This document shows positions 1 through 6,316 of a DNA stretch of 64,000 nt, piece by piece. Every line of letters starts with the position of its first letter. Within the stretch, counting starts at the first letter, position 1. The DNA is from Pseudoalteromonas luteoviolacea (GTDB taxonomy: Bacteria > Pseudomonadota > Gammaproteobacteria > Enterobacterales > Alteromonadaceae). Location: contig NZ_CP015411.1 of assembly GCF_001750165.1 (NCBI RefSeq), positions 1,764,001 through 1,828,000 of the forward strand, written 5' to 3'. Below the pieces are notes generated by a model, which had not been told where the DNA came from, searched no databases, and saw only the letters and a list, made by a program, of their open reading frames with translations. Both the position numbers and the translations under genes were made by a program.

Positions 1-234
1 CAGTGTAGTGAATTACTCGCTTAGTCTTTAATATACATTAACACCCCAATTTCAACGTAGCTTGTAAAAGCTATGCGCTTAGTCATGTCTAAAATCCCTG
101 AAAAAATAACAACCTCAAAGTAAAGTACCTCTATAGCTTAAGTGAATTAAACACTTTTGAGTGGTTTGTTTATGTTTTGAAATTCACAGTGGGGAGTTGT
201 GGTATAAATAGAGATGGGTGTCATGTTTAATTTT
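1..234 (+). mobile_element. Right-end remnant of a Y1-transposase element (copy 0)
   Basis: The window opens inside the 3' end of the same element found intact at 17064-18333: the last transposase codons and stop, the small TAGCTT/AAGCTA hairpin, and the right terminus AGATGGGTGTCATGTTTA at 213-230. Toxin sequence begins directly after it. The variant bases match copies at 1821 and 19974 (GTACC and GAAATTC type). The rest of the copy lies outside the window. Confidence 0.85.
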
Positions 235-823
235 ATCGAAAGTGACTGGTGGCAAGTTTGCTAATGGTGCTTTTAGTAGTGCATTCTCGGCTGCATTGAC
301 AGCAGATTGGAGTGGTGGTAAGTGGCGAAAAAGAAACCACCAATTAAATTCTTCTGAAGCTCCATCAGAATCTCAAGTTACTCTGAGCAAACAAGATTTA
401 AAAGCAAGAGAGGCATTAGAAATTGCGAATAAAAAGTCAATAAAAGATAATCTAGAATATGGGGGCATTATTTATGTGGAAGATGGAGAGTATCATTATA
501 CGACACCTTTGCAAGGAACTGATCAAGGTTTTGACTTAAACAAATCTTTAGCGTTAGTGCCTGAGGCTGCTATTGTTGTGGGTGATTATCATACACACGG
601 TGATTACTCTATATATAATCGTAAAACAGGCCAGGCGATAAGAACAAGCGACCCTAAACGTGATCATTTTAATTCAGATAATTTCTCTACTCCAGACTTA
701 AATGGTATTAGAAATGATGCAAGTATTGGGGGGATTTATAGAGGATACCTAGGGACTCCTAGTGGAAGATTACTAGCTTTTGATCCATATAAAAATATTG
801 TTTATGGGCTTAAGGGGAATTAA
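218..823 (+). CDS. Orphan Rhs toxin tip, JAB/DUF4329-like domain
   Basis: This 201-residue ORF starts at a GTG inside the right terminus of the upstream Y1 element, so its first residues (MSCLIL) are element-encoded. It then joins in frame to the conserved Rhs pre-toxin motif TGGKFANGA, which in the larger Rhs proteins of this window marks the core/toxin boundary. The tip contains a DYHTHGDYS motif (H125 and H127) followed about 25 residues later by FSTPD, a pattern I associate with DUF4329/JAB-like metal-dependent domains of RHS tips. The domain call is from motif recognition only. The Rhs core is absent, so this is a displaced C-terminal cassette; whether it is translated from the element start is unknown. 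The next gene begins one base after its stop codon. Confidence 0.65.
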   Translation: MSCLILSKVTGGKFANGAFSSAFSAALTADWSGGKWRKRNHQLNSSEAPSESQVTLSKQDLKAREALEIANKKSIKDNLEYGGIIYVEDGEYHYTTPLQGTDQGFDLNKSLALVPEAAIVVGDYHTHGDYSIYNRKTGQAIRTSDPKRDHFNSDNFSTPDLNGIRNDASIGGIYRGYLGTPSGRLLAFDPYKNIVYGLKGN

Positions 824-824
824 G

Positions 825-1160
825 GTGAAGGTATATATTAGAGTAATTGTGTTATTGAGTTTTTTTATTTCATTTGCAGGTGTTTGTGATGTTACAAAGG
901 AAGATAAAATGGAGAGGGTTATTAAAATATCTGGTGGAGAATTAAGAGCTTTGACGGTGGCTGTAAAAATATTAGAGGGGTATGAGCTAAGTCTGCTTGA
1001 CTACCATATCACTGTTAATACTAATTCAGATGAATATATCATTGTATTTATGGACAAAAATACAAAAAATAGTCAAAGGGGAAGTGGTAACAGTGTTGGC
1101 GTGGAAGTTCATGTAAGTACAGTGGATTTTTCAATAATGCATAGTCAGTTGGTAAGGTGA
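825..1160 (+). CDS. Candidate immunity protein, secreted
   Basis: A GTG start at 825 gives a 111-residue protein with a hydrophobic signal peptide (residues about 1-20, ending near FAGVC). A longer in-frame start at 780 would overlap the toxin gene and place a tail before the signal peptide, so I prefer 825; GGGGAATTAAG lies just upstream. It follows the toxin-tip gene with one base between, the usual toxin-immunity order in Rhs loci. Export suggests that the cognate toxin acts in the periplasm. I do not recognise the family; the immunity role is inferred from position and signal peptide. Confidence 0.55.
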   Translation: MKVYIRVIVLLSFFISFAGVCDVTKEDKMERVIKISGGELRALTVAVKILEGYELSLLDYHITVNTNSDEYIIVFMDKNTKNSQRGSGNSVGVEVHVSTVDFSIMHSQLVR

Positions 1161-1175
1161 AGTTGGTTTTCTTCA

Positions 1176-1384
1176 CTTGCTGGGGCTTTTTTGTTTCTGG
1201 TCACGTTTCGCCGTTTTTTTGGTCACGCCTATTTGACCTGTGTGGTCGCATCTATCGACTTTCTGGTCCAAGTGGAGTGCTATATACAAATGTAAATATC
1301 GCTCGATAGGACCAGAAAAGTCAAAGTTGTATGACCATAAAGTCAATTTTTCATGACCAGCTTTATCAGTACATAAGACCAGAT
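1176..1384. repeat. Conserved cassette tail with complete 8-site GGTC/GACC array
   Basis: After half of the usual terminator (ACTTGCTGGGGC plus T-run) come GGTC sites starting at 1199, 1221, 1244 and 1265, spaced 22, 23 and 21 bp. A 45-bp step crosses a degenerate palindrome near 1286-1307, then inverted GACC sites start at 1310, 1333, 1355 and 1377, spaced 23, 22 and 22 bp. Sites resemble TTCTGGTCA. The same tail recurs truncated at 9401, 14316, 19902 and 23431; this is the only complete copy. The regular spacing suggests protein binding on one helix face, or a recombination site. Function unknown. Confidence 0.8.
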
Positions 1385-1406
1385 TAGAAACATTAGTGTA
1401 ACAAGC

Positions 1407-1562
1407 TTGGATGAGGCTATAAGGTTATTCGATGGCTGGGTGTTCGAAATTTATTTAGGTGCTCTGTTACTATTTTTAGTTCTGGAGAATTGCTTCTATT
1501 ACTGCGATCGAAAAGAGTCATCTCAACCTCTATCTGATGGATTTTTTCAGTATTACGTCTGA
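1407..1562 (+). pseudogene. Fragment of an unrecognised membrane protein
   Basis: A frame open from 1377 to a TGA at 1560-1562 encodes a short acidic stretch followed by a strongly hydrophobic segment (YLGALLLFLVLEN), with a possible TTG start at 1407. It has no good ribosome-binding site. It looks like the beginning of a membrane protein cut off by the cassette array; the ExYxGALLLFxLE character recalls N-termini of sterol-desaturase/fatty-acid-hydroxylase proteins, but that is only an impression. It could also be chance. Confidence 0.25.
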
Positions 1563-1576
1563 TGAAGTCTATAAGA

Positions 1577-1820
1577 AAAAATAAACATGACACCCATCTT
1601 AATTTGGGGATAGTGTAAGAAGCCGTCTATGCTTTAATGATTGTTAAAGTATGGATGGCTTTTTTTATGGCAATTGCAAGGAAGAGACAGGTTAGCTTGG
1701 TGGATACCAAGTATTATCACTGTATATCACGATGCGTAAGACGGGCATTTTTATGCGGAGAAGATAAAGCAACGGGTAAGTCATTCGAGCATCGAAGAGA
1801 GTGGGTTGAAGAGAAGTTAT
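1577..1820 (+). mobile_element. Left-end remnant of a Y1 element, truncated by the next copy
   Basis: It carries the left terminus AAATAAACATGACACCC, the left-end imperfect hairpin and the first codons of the transposase (inner ATG at 1667), then stops abruptly after GAGAAGTTAT, where a second left terminus begins at 1821. The transposase fragment (1667-1820) belongs to the sequence subtype shared with copies at 17064 and 23593 (GTATTATCACTGTATATCAC). Confidence 0.85.
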
Positions 1821-1908
1821 AAAATAAACATGACACCCATCTTAATTTGGGGATAGTGTAAGAAGCCGTCTATGCTTTAATGATTGTTAAAGTATGGATG
1901 GCTTTTTT

Positions 1909-2879
1909 ATGGCAATTGCAAGGAAGAGACAAGTGAGCTTGGTGGATACCAAGTACTATCACTGCATATCACGCTGCGTAAGACGCGCATTTTTATGTGG
2001 AGAAGATAATGCAACGGGTAAGTCATTTGAGCATCGAAGAGGGTGGGTTGAAGAGAAGTTATTACAACTAGCCAAGGTGTTCTGTATTGATGTATGTGCT
2101 TATGCGGTGATGAGTAACCATACGCATATTGTTTTGTATGTAGATGATAAAAAGCAAAAAGACTAAACGATAAAGCCATTCTTATTCGCTGGCATAAACA
2201 GTTTAAAGGGACTTGGCTGACACATAAGTTTGTCAGTGGCGAGTCACTGAGCAATTCAGAGCGTTGTTTGTTGTCAGAGTTGGTAGACGAATACAGAAAA
2301 CGCCTAGCGGATATCAGCTGGTTTATGCGAACGCTTAACGAAGATATAGCACGTAAAGCCAATAAGGAGGATGGTTGCACAGGCCGTTTTTGGGAAGGGC
2401 GGTTTAAATCACAAGCCTTGTTAGATGAAGCCGCTTTAGCAGCATGTTTAGCGTATGTGGATTTGAATCCTGTTAGAGCCAAAATGGCTAAGACCCCAGA
2501 AGAGTCAGACCATACCAGCATTAAAAAACGTATTGAAACAGCAAAAGTGGGTAAACAACCCAAGTCTTTACTGCGTTTTGCAGGTAACCCAAGAAAACAC
2601 ATGCCAAAAGGCCTACCATTTGAATTCAAGTATTATGTTGAGCTGGTTGATTTAACAGGTCGATGTATTCGTGAAGACAAACGCGGATTTATTACAGATT
2701 CTCAACCAATCTTAGCAAGGCTGAATATCCAACCAGAGAATTGGTTAAAGCTTACTACCCAGTTTACGAGCGTGTTTAAAGGGTCAGTGGGCAGGCCAGA
2801 TGCAAAGCAAAAATACTGTGAACACCTAAAGTTAAAGCGACGAGGCAATTTAACGCAGTGTAGTGAATTACTCGCTTAG
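1909..2879 (+). pseudogene. REP-associated (Y1) transposase, frameshifted
   Basis: Compared with the intact 323-residue copies, one A is missing from a run of six near 2150 (AAAAAG instead of AAAAAAG). The first frame stops at 2164-2166, soon after the HUH motif (H-T-H), and the catalytic-tyrosine half continues in another frame to 2879. The upstream T-run is also one base shorter than in some copies, which removes the N-terminal extension and supports the inner ATG as the true start. Ordinary decay is most likely; slippage at the A-run is possible. Confidence 0.8.
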
Positions 2880-3031
2880 TCTTTAATATACATTAACACC
2901 CCAATTTCAACGTAGCTTGTAAAAGCTATGCGCTTAGTCATGTCTAAAATCCCTGCAAAAATAACAACCTCAAAGTAAAGTACCTCTATAGCTTAAGTGA
3001 ATTAAACACTTTTGAGTGGTTTGTTTATGTT

Positions 3032-3071
3032 TTGAAATTCACAGTGGGGAGTTGTGGTATAAATAGAGATG
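3032..3071 (+). promoter_or_regulatory. Possible outward promoter/start module in Y1 right end
   Basis: TTGAAA (3032-3037) and TATAAAT (3058-3064) lie at the element right end, immediately before ATG at 3069 and GTG at 3073. The 20-base spacer is longer than ideal for sigma-70. If the -10 call is right, transcription would begin close to the ATG, giving an almost leaderless message. The same block occurs at every right end. Inference only. Confidence 0.28.
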
Positions 3072-4904
3072 GGTGTCATGTTTAATTTTGCAAAGCGTGT
3101 GAAGGGCAACCAAATAGAAGTGTTTGATTATGATAGCAATGGCAATCAAATCAGCGCGGTGATGACCAACCATGGCGTGACTGCGTCTCAACGCAGTGTG
3201 GTGTACTCTGCACGCAATAAGGCCACGGATATCACAGTCAACGGTGAATTGGTTCAGTTTAGTTATGATACCAATAACCGACGCTTTAAACGTGTTGAGC
3301 ACAATAAAACCATTTACTACGTCGGCGCACTTGAAATCGTCAAAGAGCGTGGTTCAGAGGCTTTATCTACGCAAACGTATATTCGCCGTAATATAGGTAA
3401 TGACGCAGTAAAAACGTACCATGAAAATGGCCAAGAGAGTGTGCAATGGTTGTTTACAGACCATCAAGGCTCGGTTGTTGCAGTCGTCAATAACGGTGGC
3501 AAGCTGTTAAAGCGCTTTAGCTATGATGTATTTGGCAAGCAGTCAGAAGTACCTGTGCCAAACAACGAGTTAGACAAACAAAACTGGGCCCTTGAAACCG
3601 GTCTGTTTTGGACTGTCGCGAGCAATCAAAGGGCGTATACAGGCCATGAACCGGTCAAGTTTGGTGACGATACCCGCATCATTCATATGAATGGTCGGAT
3701 CTACGATGCAGACACCGGCCGATTTATGCAAACCGACCCATTTGTTCAAGCGCCAAGTAATTTGCAGAACTATAACCGATATAGTTATGTGTTGAATAAT
3801 CCGCTGTCGTTTACAGATCCGAGTGGGTACATTTTTAAGCCGCTTAAGAAGGTACGAAGAAATCTTATAAGAGCACATGCAAAAGTATACGGCCCAGAAG
3901 TAACGAATACGCTAGGGAATCTAGCATCGGCCGCTTGTGGTGGGGCAGTAGGTATTTGTTCAGCATTTTGGAACTATGAGTTTACGCGCGCAATGGGTGG
4001 CTCTTCGTCACAGGCGTTTAAGGCAGGAGTTATCGCAGGGGTGACGGCTCAGGCTTTTTATGAAGTTGGGGAGCATTTTAAAGGTGAATTCAAAATTACA
4101 AAAGATTTTGGTTTTGCAGATTTACAGTTAGGCCAGCAATTGCAATGGGCAGGAAGCCACGCCTTGGTTGGTGGTATTTCATCTGTCGCTTCTGGTGGTA
4201 AATTTGGTCATGGGTTTGTATCAGCTGGTTTTACTAAGATGGCAATGGGTAATGCTGGTTTTGATATGGATAATCGATCATGGGCGGCCATTGCAGGACG
4301 GACAGCGGTAGCAGCGGTTGTTGGTGGTACTTCGAGTCTGCTTACTGGTGGCAAGTTTGCTAATGGTGCTAGGACAGCGGCGATGATGCACCTACTAAAT
4401 GCAGAAGCTACGAACTACAGGAAAAAAATAGCAGGATGGAGAGATGCAGAAAGGGCTGTTCGTAGCCGACTTAGAGACGATGGATGGGATATCGTTAAGA
4501 GGAGAGTATCGGCTAAATATGATGGTGATTGGTATATCCGAGGTAGGGAGTATGATGTAGTAGCATATAAAGATATAAATGGTGTTAGGCATTGGCAATT
4601 AGTTGAAGTAAAATTTGTTCGCTCCGGAAACTATGGGGTTTCAACGTCCCCAGTATCCAGAAAAGCGATGGGTTATCGTGGATTTACTCAAGCGTTTACA
4701 ACTTCTCGACAAGTTTATTTTGACATGAAAGCAACGAATATGACTCTAATAGGAAAAGGATTACCAAATGGTTCAGTCCCTCTAAATCCAGGTCAGTACA
4801 GTATAAGCTGGGAGTTTGTAAAGCCAAATCAAACAGGCATTAGCGTAGGGATTAATGAAGGTAAACAATTTACAAATGCGATATTGGAGTTAACAGGTGG
4901 CTAG
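3069..4904 (+). CDS. Rhs core fragment with PD-(D/E)XK-like nuclease tip
   Basis: This 611-residue ORF begins with an element-encoded start (MGVMFNF) fused in frame to the last third of an Rhs core. YD-type repeats run to about residue 250, with the core terminus GRFMQTDP...DPSGY near residues 215-255. A glycine-rich linker follows, then the pre-toxin motif LTGGKFANGARTAA near 420-435 and a toxin tip. The tip has D496 followed by E513-V-K515, the spacing of a PD-(D/E)XK nuclease core. Upstream Rhs sequence present in the 6317 and 11228 genes is missing, so this is a 5'-truncated copy. The downstream gene overlaps its end by 8 bases and has no signal peptide, as expected for immunity to a cytoplasmic nuclease. 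Nuclease activity is inferred from the motif. Confidence 0.75.
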   Translation: MGVMFNFAKRVKGNQIEVFDYDSNGNQISAVMTNHGVTASQRSVVYSARNKATDITVNGELVQFSYDTNNRRFKRVEHNKTIYYVGALEIVKERGSEALSTQTYIRRNIGNDAVKTYHENGQESVQWLFTDHQGSVVAVVNNGGKLLKRFSYDVFGKQSEVPVPNNELDKQNWALETGLFWTVASNQRAYTGHEPVKFGDDTRIIHMNGRIYDADTGRFMQTDPFVQAPSNLQNYNRYSYVLNNPLSFTDPSGYIFKPLKKVRRNLIRAHAKVYGPEVTNTLGNLASAACGGAVGICSAFWNYEFTRAMGGSSSQAFKAGVIAGVTAQAFYEVGEHFKGEFKITKDFGFADLQLGQQLQWAGSHALVGGISSVASGGKFGHGFVSAGFTKMAMGNAGFDMDNRSWAAIAGRTAVAAVVGGTSSLLTGGKFANGARTAAMMHLLNAEATNYRKKIAGWRDAERAVRSRLRDDGWDIVKRRVSAKYDGDWYIRGREYDVVAYKDINGVRHWQLVEVKFVRSGNYGVSTSPVSRKAMGYRGFTQAFTTSRQVYFDMKATNMTLIGKGLPNGSVPLNPGQYSISWEFVKPNQTGISVGINEGKQFTNAILELTGG

Positions 4905-5508
4905 TTTATTAGAACAGTTATTACACTCTGGGTTTTGTTTTACAGACAAAAAAAAAGAGGTGTTAAAGAGAGAGCTTTTCCCGGGCTTTATTTGGGAAGT
5001 AAGTTTGGAAGATGACACTTGGGAAGAACTGTATGAAGTTGGGTTTTGTATATGGAGCCCATTGTTTGGAAAGCTCATGACAATATTATTTACTGAACAT
5101 AAGACATTGGCTAATGAGTATCATCGAAGGGCATTGATCGATGATAACAAAGGATGCATCAGCTTTAGCAGTGTAGCATGGGAAGAAGCACCTACTGGTC
5201 AAATGGAGCTTTATTCTGCTGCTACGTATCTTAGTTTGAATGAATTTTTAACTAAGTTAGAGTCGGCCAAAGAAGCAAAAGATATATATTCTTTGATCTA
5301 TGAATATCCTGTGTCAAAATTTGTTCCGCCTTCAGAGTTACTTTGGGTGTATCTATACCTACTAAAAGAGATGGGCTTAAGCAATTTGGAAATACTTGAT
5401 AAACTTGCAAGCGAGCAAGAAAACTTTCCGGCCAAAACTCTCAAGCCAGTTGACTTAACGTTATTGGAGGCATTTGAGATGTCTTATAACAAAGCCCGAG
5501 AGCAGTGA
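4897..5508 (+). CDS. Candidate immunity protein for the nuclease tip
   Basis: 203 residues from a GTG overlapping the toxin stop codon by 8 bases; GGAG at 4886-4889 is a plausible ribosome-binding site. It has no signal peptide or membrane segment and is acidic and leucine-rich, as expected for a cytoplasmic immunity protein. I do not recognise a family; residues 1-70 could be a small beta-rich domain and the C-terminal half is predicted helical by eye. The role follows from position and translational coupling. Confidence 0.55.
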   Translation: MASLLEQLLHSGFCFTDKKKEVLKRELFPGFIWEVSLEDDTWEELYEVGFCIWSPLFGKLMTILFTEHKTLANEYHRRALIDDNKGCISFSSVAWEEAPTGQMELYSAATYLSLNEFLTKLESAKEAKDIYSLIYEYPVSKFVPPSELLWVYLYLLKEMGLSNLEILDKLASEQENFPAKTLKPVDLTLLEAFEMSYNKAREQ

Positions 5509-5524
5509 AAAAGGAGTTTTAATT

Positions 5525-5917
5525 TTGAGTAAAAGTTATATATGTTCAATTGTTTTTTTAATCGCTGCGATGCAGTCAAAAGGAGCTAATATGGGCTCAA
5601 TTGAAAAAGTAGTCAATAATTTGCCCATGATAATTCACGCTGATATCTATGATGAGGAGAGCGAGATTAATTACGGTAATTTTATTAATTGCATTGCACG
5701 TAAGGCTGCAGTCAAGTTTTCTAACCAAGATTATAAAGTGTTTGGGGAGGAGCTAAATAACTTTTCTACTAAAGCAGAGAAAGCAATGAGTGACGTAGAA
5801 GAAATGCTAAAAAATGGTCCACCACGACCATCTCGTAAGTTAATAGCATATATTGAAGCATTACAACCGACAATTGAAGAATGTGAAGAGGCTCATAACA
5901 TAAGGGCTGAGTTTTAA
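5525..5917 (+). CDS. Unrecognised secreted protein, possible second immunity gene
   Basis: A TTG start at 5525 preceded by AAAAAGGAG (5509-5517) gives 130 residues with a hydrophobic N-terminus (about residues 4-18), probably a signal peptide. A longer start at 5474 would run through the previous gene. The mature part is charged and probably helical. It lies directly downstream of the immunity candidate in the same cassette. Its relation to the nuclease is unclear because export would not protect against a cytoplasmic toxin; it may be left over from another cassette. Confidence 0.45.
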   Translation: MSKSYICSIVFLIAAMQSKGANMGSIEKVVNNLPMIIHADIYDEESEINYGNFINCIARKAAVKFSNQDYKVFGEELNNFSTKAEKAMSDVEEMLKNGPPRPSRKLIAYIEALQPTIEECEEAHNIRAEF

Positions 5918-5928
5918 TTTGAAACATT

Positions 5929-6187
5929 AAATAAACATGACATATATGGACACTCCATTTATGTCAAGAAAAATAAACATGACACCCATCTTAATTTGGG
6001 GATAGGGAAAATACATGTGACACCCATTCCAATTTGGGGGTAGTGTAAGAAGCCGTCTATGCTTTAATGAATGTTAAAGTATGGATGGCTTTTTTATGGC
6101 AATTGCAAGGAAGAGACAAGTTAGCTTGGTGGATACCAAGTACTATCACTGCATATAAAAAAATAAACATGACACCCACCTCAATTT
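5929..6187 (+). repeat. Stack of truncated Y1 left ends with a 29-bp palindrome
   Basis: In order: a left-terminus stub (AAATAAACATGAC) joined to the palindrome arms TGACATA/TATGTCA at 5939-5967; a left terminus at 5971-6005; another left terminus and the 5' part of a transposase (about 6009-6157); and a fourth left terminus at 6157-6187 reading CCCACCTCAATTTG, which abuts Rhs core. No complete element remains. The first join is identical to the IS110 left join at 9417-9437, suggesting loss or conversion of an earlier insertion. Confidence 0.75.
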
Positions 6188-6316
6188 GATACCTACAATG
6201 GGTTTGGTGAATTAATAGAGCAAGAAGACGCTAACGGAAATGTTCATCTATTTGATTACGATGAAGTTGGTCGTAAAACATCTCACAAAGTCAACGCGGT
6301 TAATGTTGCTACATGG

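Larger units (their letters stand above)
1821..3089 (+). mobile_element. Full-length Y1 element, transposase frameshifted
   Basis: Full structural copy of about 1269 bp from left terminus (1821) to right terminus (3068-3089), with 18-bp inverted ends TAAACATGACACCCATCT, a left-end 18+6+18 imperfect hairpin and right-end hairpins. It is inserted immediately beside, or within, the older left-end remnant. The right end abuts the middle of an Rhs core gene in frame. Confidence 0.88.

Noticed and set aside
1199..1382. CRISPR-like reading of the 22-bp-spaced GGTC sites
   Set aside because: The repeat core is too short, the sequence inverts at the centre and the intervening bases are conserved between copies rather than unique.
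2140..2170. Programmed frameshift in the 1909 transposase
   Set aside because: The four intact copies have the full A-run and a single frame, so a deletion is the simpler explanation.
1907..2629. 240-residue ORF antisense to the Y1 transposase, with relatives opposite every copy
   Set aside because: It exists only because the transposase coding strand is open in reverse; it has no ribosome-binding site and its sequence changes track the transposase codons.
3570..3878. Minus-strand ORFs inside the Rhs genes (also 6479-6754, 7544-7831, 11390-11665, 12455-12742)
   Set aside because: They repeat identically in duplicated Rhs sequence and have no independent start signals; shadows of the Rhs frame.
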